Source: Amoebophrya sp. A120
Taxonomy: Eukaryota; Sar; Dinophyceae; Syndiniales; Amoebophryaceae
Direction of reading: 5' to 3'
NCBI GenBank assembly: GCA_905178155.1
Contig: CAJINV010000003.1
Coordinates: 2,893,715-2,957,714 of the forward strand
DNA: 64,000 nucleotides
How positions within the stretch are numbered: position 1 is the first letter of the stretch; the number at the start of each line of letters is the position of its first letter. The position numbers and the translations under genes were made by a program. Below, one piece after another: positions 32,217 through 41,680 of the stretch. A model generated the notes under the pieces. That model was not told the DNA's origin and searched no databases. It was given only the letters and a program-made list of their open reading frames with translations.

Positions 32217-33881
32217 CTAACGAGGATCTCCCACCTGTCCAGGCTGATGATCATGATGCGCCGCCTTCTTTTTTACGACTTTCACAACTTTCTTCTCGTG
32301 CTGTGCTTTCAGGCGCGCTTCTCGGTAGGCAGCCTTGACGCCCCAGGTAAGCTCATTCCAGACGAACGAGAAAGAGTCGTTGCGCGGCCCCCACAGCCGC
32401 AGTCCCTTGTGGATGAAGTACATGTCTTCCAAATTCTGTCGCACGTGGCGCGGCTCTTCGTCGTACATGATCTCGCGAAAGACCTCCTTGCGGACCGACA
32501 CGTGGCCGTAGACGCAGATCGCCCCCTTGCCGATGAACCACCCGGTCCGGAGCATGCGGTAGTACATCCACTCCGAGAACGTGGCGTTGTAGACGCCCTG
32601 CAGCTGCAGCAGCAGTTCCATGTCCTCCGACCGCGGGCCCTCGCTGCGGCGGTGGCCCACCATCTTCAGACTGGGGTAGTTCCAAAACTGCCGCAGCAAA
32701 ATTTCCGTCCGGATCGGATGCAGGCCGTCATCGGCGTCCACGTAGGAGAGAATGGTGCCCCGGGCCATCTCGGCCAACCGGTTGCGCGCCCAGCCCTGGT
32801 TGAAAACCGCCGAGTGGCACTGCAGCTTCAACTCTACCTTCTGTGGCGCGCTCTCGTCCTCGTCATGATGTTGTAAAACTGGGTTCAACAGACTGGGCAC
32901 CACTGGCAATTCCGGCGGTGGACGGCGGAACCGAGGACGCAGGCGTCGCGAGTTGTGCACGCGCTGGTCGAACTCCTGCAGTCGCTCCAACATGGCAGTG
33001 GCCCCAGAAGTTTTATCGATGGCCTGCGCTTTTACCCAGTCGGCGACCTGCTTACCCTTGTCGAACAGCGGCTCACGGCGTGCGCGCCGTACTGGAATGT
33101 TCAGTTTGGGCTCCACGTACGCAGAGGGGTCCGTTGCGGTGTCTGGGCCGGTAAGCACCCAGGCCGTTTTGTTGGTTTCCAAATCTTCCAAAATGGTGGC
33201 GCGGTTGGCCACTGTTCTCACCCGGGACACATACTCCTCTTTCGTCATGGGAGGCACGGCGAGGCGAGTGGTCAGAATTTCGTTCAATTTCTGTTCCATC
33301 TGCTGACACGTGTTTTCCGTCACGCCAGACAGAAAAATCAGCCACTCCAGCGGTAAAATGGTTTGCTGGGCCACGGTCTTCGCCAACAGCTCCAGCCATC
33401 CCCCGTCCACGTCGCGCTGTGTGGCTGGGGTGCACAGAGAAACCTCGTCTCGGGTGTGGAATCCCGACCCGTCAACGCTCGGATACTTGTCTGTCGTGTG
33501 GGCGTCAGTATCCTCGGGAAGTGGACTACTTGAAGCAGAAGGTCGCGCCGCCGGCGCTGCACGCGTTGTTGTGTCGTGGTCCTCCGGATGCACTTCGCTC
33601 CTCTCGGCTTTTTCTCCACGTACGCTATGGTCACTATCGTGTCTCTGCCCGCCGGGGTCTGCGTTTTCGTCCCCCCTCGCTGGCGGGCTACCATGGTCGA
33701 CAGACACGCCACTAGTCCTCCCTAGTCGCTGTGTTTCCCGATTCTCCTTGCGCTTTTCCGATCGCCTCGAGACGAAGAGTTGTGGAAACGCTAGCAAAGA
33801 GGACGCACGCTCGCGAAAGCAGAAAAGATCGGGATACACTGCGACATAACCGACTACAATCAAGACGAAGACGGTGCGCAT
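32217..33881 (-). CDS. Type II membrane glycosyltransferase, GT-A (family 2-like), 554 aa
   Basis: ATG at 33881 starts a signal anchor (MRTVFVLIVVGYVAVYPDLF). A long Ser/Pro/Asp-rich stem follows (~residues 40-170), then the catalytic region. WARNRLAEMARGTILSYVDADD (~340-361) is the family-2 signature: the ARN...G segment followed by the metal/nucleotide-binding Asp cluster (DADD). Downstream VGHRRSEGPRSEDMELLLQL and GKGAICVYGHVSVRKEVF resemble the acceptor-side region. Such enzymes transfer a sugar from a nucleotide-sugar donor in the Golgi or ER lumen; donor and acceptor are unknown. Intronless. A His/Lys-rich tail closes the protein. Confidence 0.7.
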   Translation of the reverse strand: MRTVFVLIVVGYVAVYPDLFCFRERASSLLAFPQLFVSRRSEKRKENRETQRLGRTSGVSVDHGSPPARGDENADPGGQRHDSDHSVRGEKAERSEVHPEDHDTTTRAAPAARPSASSSPLPEDTDAHTTDKYPSVDGSGFHTRDEVSLCTPATQRDVDGGWLELLAKTVAQQTILPLEWLIFLSGVTENTCQQMEQKLNEILTTRLAVPPMTKEEYVSRVRTVANRATILEDLETNKTAWVLTGPDTATDPSAYVEPKLNIPVRRARREPLFDKGKQVADWVKAQAIDKTSGATAMLERLQEFDQRVHNSRRLRPRFRRPPPELPVVPSLLNPVLQHHDEDESAPQKVELKLQCHSAVFNQGWARNRLAEMARGTILSYVDADDGLHPIRTEILLRQFWNYPSLKMVGHRRSEGPRSEDMELLLQLQGVYNATFSEWMYYRMLRTGWFIGKGAICVYGHVSVRKEVFREIMYDEEPRHVRQNLEDMYFIHKGLRLWGPRNDSFSFVWNELTWGVKAAYREARLKAQHEKKVVKVVKKKAAHHDHQPGQVGDPR

Positions 33882-34718
33882 ACTTTGCCATAAAGTTGGA
33901 AACAACGACTACCATAACATCGATCAAAAATATCGGTTTCGGATGTTTTTGTTCTTTAGGATTTTGGTTGTGTCAGTCGCCAAACAAGCAAAAAAAAATC
34001 TTTTTCCCGTGTCGCGACTGAGTAAACTTTTGTACTCGAGGATTCTACAGCTCAGCACGGAGCAGAAGAGGTGTGCTCTGGTGCACAAGGCAGGCACAGA
34101 ATAAACCTTGCGCCATTTCTGCATCTGTTTCCATTTTCTTCGTGTTTATGTTCTCCATCTGCTTTTTCAACATTTTTATCCTACATGTTTGGCCTCATGT
34201 CTGTACACGGTATTACCCGGTTGCAACATATTCTAGAAGCAGTTCCCATCGAGTATGGAAGTATTTTTCTCGACGGCCAGTGGAGTTCCATCTGTGTATC
34301 TGTATGCATGCTTCCATATTCTTGTTCCAAAAGCTAAAATTGTTCGTACAAGTTGTGTATTGCTGGTCAATTTACGTTGAGTACAAAAGCCGTACCACAA
34401 GTATGAAGTGCAGGAGAAATAAGCATCAACACCAACACCTGGCCCTGGATTAGAAGAAATCTTAATCTATGTTCCTGGTCGACATGCTGTGAAAATCATT
34501 TTACATCAAGCTAGACCGGCTCGCGCCCGCAATCGAATCGGTTTTGTCATTTTTTTCGCGCCTCCACAATTTGGTCCATGCTTCGCAGGAAGCGAGCGAA
34601 AAAGGTGGGGAGGAGATACTCTGCCGAAACGAACTTTGCAACTGCCCGCTCACACCGCATATCAACAGCTTCGTTATCCTCGTATGCTCCATTTCCAAGC
34701 GACGCCGAGGCAGCGGTT
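33882..34718. other. Intergenic flank of the repeat island
   Basis: No coding-like frame with motifs. It leads into the repeat-rich region that starts at 34719. Confidence 0.45.
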
Positions 34719-34751
34719 GCAAAAATCTGGTTGGCGTTGACCAGGCGCGGC
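34719..34751 (+). repeat. Dispersed repeat copy 1 (short, diverged)
   Basis: TGCAAAAATCTGGTTGGCGT followed by TGACCAGGCGCGGC matches the longer copies at 37516-37565 and 38731-38780 with one mismatch (T for C) over 33 bp. All three copies lie in the same orientation. Confidence 0.85.
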
Positions 34752-34858
34752 ACTTACTTGGGTAAGGCCCGCAGCTTCCGTGAAACATTTAATCGCGCAG
34801 CACATTCTTTGTTTTAAGCCTTCAAATGCTTAATCTAGGAAATCGCGTTCATAAGGTT

Positions 34859-34876
34859 TAAGAGAGAGAGAGAGAG
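34859..34876. repeat. (AG)n microsatellite
   Basis: Uninterrupted AG dinucleotide run just inside the left end of the foldback element, next to GCGTTCATAAGGTTTAAG, which recurs at 35860-35878. Confidence 0.9.
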
Positions 34877-35647
34877 AACTGACATAATAAATTAGGCCAG
34901 ACAATATACGACGAACATCACACAGAAGAACGCTGGCCTTGCTCCCGTCCAACTGCTAGCGTGATGCCTCTCCGCCCAACTCGCAGCGCCTTCAGAAATG
35001 GCCCGGCTGACTACTCTCGGGTCGGATGCTGCGTGCGGATGCTGCTTGGTGTTATCTTGTTGCCCTAGCCGAAGTTCTCCTTTCAGGTAGTACAAGCCTG
35101 GTAGAGGACGACGAACTAGACCGAAGACTAGAACGCCCCCCAGCTACCGCGAGGTTTTTAGTAGTCAGTTTGCGTCAAGGCCGGCCGGAAGACACTGGGA
35201 TAGTTTACCTGTGGCCTTGTAGCCCGAGTCTGGTTCGAACCGTTCTACGCGCTGATGTCATCCCCCATGTCCGTGAAGAGTAAGGCGGCAAGTTAAGGGG
35301 GATTTGAGATGACGGGGAACTTAAAAAATAAAAGGCAATCGAAAGCAAACTAGTTCCCCGGCTCGACATGCGGCGGCGCTGCTCTTCCACGCAGCGCCCC
35401 GGCGAGCAGTTGACGGGGCACTCACTCACCGGACAGGCCGTCTCCCGCTCAGCGGCGTGGCGCGGCTGTTCTACCAGGAAAGCACTACAGATAGCTTTGC
35501 CGCTAATATTTCTATGCTTTTCTTTTTCCTTATGTTAATATTTAAGCTACTGCAGCGACGGACCTCGGCGGCGCATCCATCCGGTGAGCGAGTCAGGGCA
35601 GTTTGTGCAGGACGCATTTTATTTTTGTTTTTTGACCGACGTGTTTT

Positions 35648-35650
<3 letters not shown>

Positions 35651-35678
<28 letters not shown>
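35651..35678. repeat. (GT)n microsatellite
   Basis: Fourteen GT units in the less repetitive part of the foldback element. Confidence 0.95.
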
Positions 35679-35910
35679 TTCTTCGTCAACGTCCTTATGT
35701 GTGCACCCATGTGAGACTAGCGCTACCGGGGGGCTCTTCCTGTCCCCCCGGGTCCTAATGTGTTTTGATTTGGAAAGGGGTAGTATCCGTTCTCAAAAAC
35801 AAACGCAGGATCAAACGCAGGATCAAAGGTTTAGAATTTATGGAAAGCGTTTAAGCATTCGCGTTCATAAGGTTTAAGCATTAAAATGCCTAAACTAAGA
35901 AGTCGCAATT

Positions 35911-36190
35911 TAAGCATTCGAGTGCTTAAATTCACGGAAACGCAGATTGCAATTTGCTTTAGCAAATTTCAAATTTGCTCACACAGCTTCAAAGATAACC
36001 AGTCAATTAGCCATTCGAATGCTTAAAATGATTGTTTATTTTCAAGCAGTTAAGCACTCGAATGGCTAAACTGATTGCTTGTCTGTGCAGCTGCGTGAGC
36101 AAATTTGAATTTGCCCAGAGCAAATTTCAAATTTGCTCACGCAGATTGCAGTCTGCGTTTCCGTGAATTTAAGCACTCGAATGCCTAAAC
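35911..36190. repeat. AT-rich large palindrome
   Basis: The left arm (about 35911-36020) and right arm (about 36052-36190) share ATTCGAGTGCTTAAATTCAC, GGAAACGCAGA and GCAAATTTCAAATTTGCTCA in inverted order, with a short AT-rich loop near 36030-36045. The right arm carries an extra copy of the GCAAATTT unit. The transcript or single strand would fold into a long hairpin. Confidence 0.85.
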
Positions 36191-36279
36191 GCTATATCTA
36201 CCGCGACCGAGCGCGAGTGTTGTTGGTGTTGCTCGAGAGACAAAGAGCTTTCGCACCATGGGAAACAAAAGCTCCGCCG

Positions 36280-37020
36280 GTGCAAGAGCACAGAGCCAAA
36301 GCGTCCCGCGGCGCTTTTGTTAAGTGCCCACCCCGCGCAAAACCGCCGTGGGCGTCGTGATCCCTCCAGATCGCGACGCCTGGGGCAATTTGCCCCATTG
36401 GGCCCCCTGCGGGCTTCGGTGCACAAGGTTGCAGCGCGGCGCGGGCGCCTGGCGCGCGAGGGCGAGAAGGCGAATTCAAGAGCAAGGCGTGGCGCGCACG
36501 CTTCTCGCTGGGCCAACTGACGCGCGGGTGGGGTGGAGGGGCGTGGCCGCCGGAGCGGCGCCGCGCGGGCGGCACTTTTGTGTATCGGGGGCGAGGAAGC
36601 AAAGGGCAACGAGAGCACGACAGACAGAGCCAGGGCGCCCCGGGGCGCTTTTGTATGTTAAGTGCCTGCGGGCCCGGCGCAAAACTGTCGCTAGCGTCGT
36701 GATTTCACCAGACCGCGACGCCATTGGCGATGTATGGCGCAGGCACATACGACGCCACTTGCCCCGCGCGCGAGCCCCTTGGGGCGAGTTGCGAATGGCG
36801 TCGCGATCTGCTGAGATCGCGACGCTAGCGACAGTTGTGCGCGGGGCCGGCAGGCACTTGGCAAAAGTGTATGTTAAGTGCCTGCGAGCCCGGCGTCGCG
36901 ATCTGCTGAGATCACGACGCTAGCGACAGTTTTACGCGGAGCTTGCAGGCACTTAACAAAAGCGCCCCGGAGCGTCTTGGCTCTGTCTGTGCTCTTTCCC
37001 TTTGCTTCGTCGCCCCCGAT
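36280..37020. repeat. GC-rich palindrome array, at least four related copies
   Basis: 36584-36725 and 36890-37020 are inverted copies, sharing ATCGGGGGCGA, GAAGCAAAGGG, ACAGACAGAGCC, GGGGCGCTTTTGT, TTAAGTGCCTGC and AACTGTCGCTAGCGTCGTGA. A third, more diverged copy lies at about 36290-36380 in the left-arm orientation, and a fourth at about 36780-36900 in the right-arm orientation. GATCGCGACGCC recurs at the inner ends. These blocks have a far higher GC content than the AT-rich palindrome beside them. Confidence 0.85.
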
Positions 37021-37515
37021 AAAGCATTCGAATGACTCAAAGCAGCATCACAAAGTTGGCAAATAACGGCTCGCAGGGTCAAAATAAGGAAGCAGCAGAT
37101 TGAAATTTGCGCGAGCAAATTGGAATTTGCTCTGCCATTTTTGAAATTTGCTCGGGCGGTTGCAAAAATTCTCTTCATTTAAGCATCCGAATGTCTAAAC
37201 GACTACTCTTTTTTCGGTGACTTTAAGCGTTCGAGTCGCTATTTCTAGACTTCTTGCAGAAGCTCCGGAGCAAATTTCAAAAACCTGCGAGCAAATTCAA
37301 ATTTGCTCGCGCAAATTTCAATCTGCTGTTTTCTTATTTTAAGCACTCGAACGCTTAAACTGAAAAATGTCCGAGTTCTTAAATTAAGCACTCGAATGCT
37401 TAAACGCTAAAATCTCAAAGCATTCGATTTCTCAAATTAAGCCTAAAGACGCTTAAACCTCTAAGCTCTGCTCTTCGATTAAAAGTTTCACGGAAGCTAC
37501 TTTGACGGACCACAT

Positions 37516-38780
37516 ATGCAAAAACCTGGTTGGCGTTGACCAGGCGCGGCGCGGCTGGAGACGGATATCGAACAAAAAAGTGTTAACGTTACGGTTTGGC
37601 ATTTTTGGCATTAAAAATTTTTTGTGGGTTCCCTGCCGGCATCACATGAATGCGTAAAGGGCCCCGCTCACTTTTTTCACTATTGTGGGACTCTGAGTGA
37701 CTAACTTTGTTTGAGTTAGCTGGTGCACAAGGCCTGACGGCGCCGAACTTCGCCCACCGGGGCCGCTCCATGGCGAACCTTCCGCGCCACTTGGGCTCCT
37801 GGACCCGGTCGCAGCGCCTCCGCACCAGGTCGGTGTCATCGGAGCCTGCTTTTCAAGTGTTTGGGGACGCTTCGTGGACGGCAGCTACTGCAAGCCACCT
37901 CATTGAGAGATGGTCTCGAGTTGCCACCATCCTCGCCCCCGCTATCGACACTGAGGATGGACCTGCTTTTGGCAGGCAAAATCGATCATAGCGTGCTGTC
38001 TAAAAAGTGTTAACGGTTTTTTCGGGTCATAGGGAATTCCGCCGAAAAAATCCATGATTTGCTATCAATTTGAGGCCAAATTTCGCAGTCACCCAGAAAA
38101 ACCGTTAACACTTTTCAGACAGCATGCTATGATCGACTTACCCTGTCCAAAATCCTGCAGGCCAAGAAGCGCGGGCTCTGGGGAGGATAAATCGACCATA
38201 GCGTGCTGTCTAAAAAGTGTTAACGGTCATTTTTTGGCATTTTCATACAAAAATGCCTGCTTTTGGCAGGCTGGGGCGATCATACCGCCCATTCTAAAAA
38301 GTGCTAACGGTTTTATGGGTGACTGCAAAACTTGGGCACTTTGGTGCCCTAAATTTGCCAACTTTCCTCATCCTCGAAGTCACAGCTTTTCTGCTTCATG
38401 GAGAGAACTTCGTGAGATGGCTCAAAAGCTGCAGCGCAATGACTAGAAACGCAGCGAGCCTATACTGTTCTAAGGTGGCGATATGGTAAAGAGTTGCGCG
38501 GACCTTTCGGGGGGTTGTCGCATAGGCTCATATGCCGACACATGGCGCACGCCTTGCATGACAGACTTCATGGCGAAAGGTCGCCAACATCACCGCCATA
38601 TCATGCCAAAACAGTCAGAGCCGCGGCGCCCGTGGTATTCCTCCGGAGGTTGCGCTAGACCCGGGCGCGGAGTGGAATGCTTTGTGTACTAGCTAGCTCA
38701 AACCGATGACGCTACAACAGAGTCCCGCGGATGCAAAAACCTGGTTGGCGTTGACCAGGCGCGGCGCGGCTGGAGACGGA
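37516..38780. repeat. 1.27 kb module bounded by identical 50-bp direct repeats
   Basis: The 50-bp sequence starting ATGCAAAAACCTGGTTGGCG and ending GGCTGGAGACGGA is identical at 37516-37565 and 38731-38780. Inside, a unit containing GTGCTGTCTAAAAAGTGTTA then ACGG occurs directly at 37991-38015 and 38201-38226, inverted at 38101-38135, and in shortened form at 37576 and 38291-38310. Two of these are preceded by a CCTGC-TTTT-GGCAGG hairpin (37968, 38257). No coding frame with a domain was found in the module. It could be an insertion bounded by direct repeats, or a segmental duplication; neither is proven. Confidence 0.7.
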
Positions 38781-41215
38781 GCAGGAATCTCCATCGTTGC
38801 TGCCACGACAACGTCCATAGCTCCCTCTGCCGGCGTTCGCGGTAGTTTCGTAGGGAGTCCTAGCATCCGCGCCGGCACTGAAAGCCACCGACGGGCGACG
38901 CCTCGGTCACTCCTTTTGATACAACTGGAGGGCTCGGATTCTTCACTCTTGGAAGGAGGTGCTGTTGCCGCGTGTTGACTCGCGAACGGACAAAGGAATG
39001 ACTCTGCGGAGGTGTCGGAAGCTTGATCTCGCTTGCTACCCCGGTTGCTCGGGCCGCTCATGCACCAGCCTGGGCATACGAAAAGACTGTCGACGGCATG
39101 GGAAAACAATGCAGCATACGCTCGCGCTTGGTATCAAATGCAAAAGTGTCTGGGTCTGGAAGTATGGAGACTTGTCATGCATATTTCTCATGACCCGCGA
39201 TGCCTGTGATGCTTGACCTAGCATCGCAGACTTTTAGAGGGCTTCCTGATGCACCTTCCGCATGAGAAATGCCCTGTCCGTGTAGCAAAAACTGGGCCGC
39301 TCTTGCTGGTCATGCAATACAAATTTTTTTAGAGTCCAAAAACAGCATGACAAGTTGCAATCTTCCAGACCCAGACATTTTTGCAGTTGATACTTGGAGT
39401 GCGTTAACCAGTTTCGAATCCATGTACGACTTCGAGGAAACCGCCGACGCCTGTTTGGGATTGTCTCTGCTTTGTGGAGTAGTAGATGTAGTGCAACTAC
39501 AGCTGCATATATATGTATCATGCAGTCAATGCACTCATGCAATATCTTTCCAGATAAGTGATGCACTGTAAGCACCACGTTAGACCGACGGCGCTGCTGC
39601 CTTCCAGAGAATTTTCTTTGCACACGGGCAGGCAAAAATGTAGTTCTGTTAGAACTCAAAACTTCACAATTACCTGTTCGTCGTCGCGAAAAAACGCCAT
39701 TTCTTCCGCCCTTCCCGTAATTTGCGTGCTCGTCTCCCCACCTTCTCTATCGGCAAGGCCCAGCCGCCGTGAAAGGTTGCTCGGCAAATCTCCGAACTGC
39801 AGCAAACGCGAGGTGACGAAGACGACGCGCGGTCTCACCTGGCTGCTCTCGGCCGCGGCTTGATCCTCCTCGTCCGGTTGCGCAGGAGGTTCGAACGCGG
39901 GCGCCACGGAAAAGTGGCTCGCTTTCAAGGAACTACCAAACACCGAGTAGCTGTGCCCGTCTTCGCCCTTCGAAAGCTTATTGATCAAGTGGTGGTGGCC
40001 CAGGCAGTTGACTGCAAAAGGGGTTTCCCCAGGACTCCATGCGGCGGCGTTACAGATGAGCGCGTGGAAGCGCTCTTGCACCTCTTCCTGCAAAAGCCTT
40101 ACGTTTTCTACATCCAGGTCGGTCGTCCCATCAGGGAGTAGGCTATGGTCCCCGCGAGATGTGGAGGCCTGTAAATTGAACAGATTTCTTGAAGACCACG
40201 CAAAAAACCGTTTATACCAACGACTACGAGGGGAGAAGTACTTCAGGTTAAATAAGCGAAAATTTTCTATCTTATTCGGTGTTCCAGCAGGGCTCAAATA
40301 AAGCAATGGAGTCCAACTACATACCTCGTCGTCCCTGCCGATGTCAAAATTGGTCTGCGCCCACACCTGCTTTTCCGCGTTCACGTAGTCGACCATGGCC
40401 TTCTTTGTTTCCTTGCCAAAGCGCTTCACGGAGCGGAAATCAGCCAGGTCTAGCGGCACGACAATGATCCTTCGCGCTATTCGCTCCACCAGGGAACGCC
40501 GCACGTCGGCTTCAAGGTCCCGCGCAACCTCAATCCGCTTCTCCACGTCGCCGCGAATAATTTGCAGCTCCAGGTCGGAAGGGGATATATTCCGCCCTAC
40601 TGCTTTGTTTCTGGTTTTCGAAAGCGCAAATTTCAGCTCCTCTTCCAGAAGGGCACGCATCAGGTTTCCACGACCGTAGTCGCCTCCCCATCCGGAACCG
40701 AGTAAGACGGAACGTACTACAAAATCCAACACAGGTATGGATGCGCGCTCGCGCTGCTGCATCTGCTGGTAGTCATTGTCGTGAGTGAAACAGTTCGTTT
40801 CAGCCCGTCGCTCTCCTGCTTCGCTAGTACTTCTTCCATACCTATCGAAGCACACATCCGAGGCCACCTGGCGCGCCAAACGCAGTTTTAATGCCGACGA
40901 AAAAGCGAGTCTTCGCGCTGCGTCACATGCGTTGCCCACGGGAACAAAGCTCGAAGACGAATTCGGCGGAGGACCACGGACTCCAACCACGACAATTGCT
41001 CCTTCCCGTAGCAGTCCCCGCGCGGTTTCGTAGCCGATGCCACGGTTGCCTCCAGTGACAATGCAGAACCGGTTTCGAACCGAAACGCGAGGCAACGAAG
41101 AAGCTTCGTGCTCTGGCCGCGGCTTCAAGGCGGCAAGAGCACCTACCGCTGCTTCAATCAATCCCGACGCTCCATGTTGCCCAAAAAATCCTGTATGTGA
41201 AAACGGAAAACCCAT
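38693..41215 (-). CDS. Short-chain dehydrogenase/reductase (4 exons, 625 aa), last intron an introner
   Basis: Exons 41215-40325, 40168-39674, 39450-39393, 39126-38693, totalling 1,878 nt. Cofactor motif VTGGNRGIG (~residues 53-61); NAAA-type segment LICNAAAW; VFVTSRLLQF before the active site; catalytic YMDSK (Tyr ~471, Lys ~475) in exon 3; post-catalytic LFVCPGWCMSG in exon 4. It is an NAD(P)-dependent oxidoreductase resembling retinol-dehydrogenase-type SDRs but enlarged (the family is usually ~300 aa) by a ~200-residue insert after the Rossmann start. Introns 1 and 2 are GT-AG; intron 3 is the introner at 39132-39392. Intron 1 (156 nt) is stop-free and in frame. The final ~20 codons run through the dispersed 50-bp repeat, so the native C-terminus may have been altered. 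The substrate is unknown. Confidence 0.8.
39132..39392. mobile_element. Introner element, family 2, inside the SDR gene (261 bp)
   Basis: TIRs: TATCAAATGCAAAAGTGTCT at the left and, read inward from the right end, TATCAACTGCAAAAATGTCT; both continue through GGGTCTGGAAG and, after a short mismatch, ACTTGTCATGC, about 52 bp in all. A 5-bp duplication (CTTGG on the plus strand; 39127-39131 and 39393-39397) flanks it. Deleting the element plus one duplication copy joins CTC CAA G to CG CGA GCG in frame, restoring the SDR sequence between YMDSK and CPGW. On the transcribed strand the intron would run TATCAA...CCAAG, a TA-AG intron, or an equivalent register within the duplication; none is GT-AG. 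Confidence 0.85.
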
Positions 41216-41680
41216 CTCGATCGATATCAATGCTCATGGGCTAAAAATCGTGAGTTTTACTTATGTATCTTGAAGAGGCACAAAATCGAAACAGAACGGC
41301 ACGCCCTGAGGCCCAGAAAAATCCATCGTAGCACCCTGATTGAGAAAAATGCAACAAAGCTCGACTTTGAGTCTATCTACATCACGCACATGATCTTGAC
41401 AGAGCGATGTAAAGACGCACGACGCACGGTTGAGAGTAGTAAGTCGCATTTGCTAATTTTCTCTTCAAGAGGAAGCGATTTTTTCTGTGTCGTCACGACA
41501 CGTGCGTGCGTGCAAACTCAAGTTGCCTACATTGATTTTTTGTGCGTCTTCTCAGCAGCACAACCACTGGCTGCTTCTTGCCTGTCATGAACTCCCTCAG
41601 AGTCAAACTCGAACCCTCAGAGAACGCAACAAATTAGTACTAAACGAAAAAGCTTCACCGCGTCAATCTGGGCTTTGTGC
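41216..41680. other. Intergenic, nothing recognised
   Basis: Gap between the SDR start and the RCC1-like gene's stop. No domain or repeat stands out. Confidence 0.4.

Larger units (their letters stand above)
34773..37498. mobile_element. 2.7 kb foldback-type element with 23-bp terminal inverted repeats
   Basis: The ends AGCTTCCGTGAAAC...TTTAATCG (34773-34795) and CGATTAAA...GTTTCACGGAAGCT (37476-37498) are inverted copies with 22 of 23 bases matching. The interior is built largely of palindromes: many TTAAGCATTCGAATGCTTAA-like units and GAGCAAATTT/AAATTTGCTC pairs, plus two long hairpin blocks annotated separately. No transposase frame was seen, so it would be non-autonomous. The element is flanked on both outer sides by the dispersed repeat (34719 and 37516). 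The stretch 34880-35800 is less repetitive and may be captured or older sequence. Confidence 0.6.

Noticed and set aside
35221-35250. GGTTCGAACC resembles a tRNA B box
   Set aside because: The T-arm stem does not pair on both sides and no A box or acceptor stem lies at the right distance. Similar TTCGAA words at 39410 and 41070 lie inside SDR coding sequence.
34719-38780. CRISPR-like or satellite array in the repeat island
   Set aside because: The repeats are inverted, of mixed length and irregularly spaced, with no regular repeat-spacer pattern.
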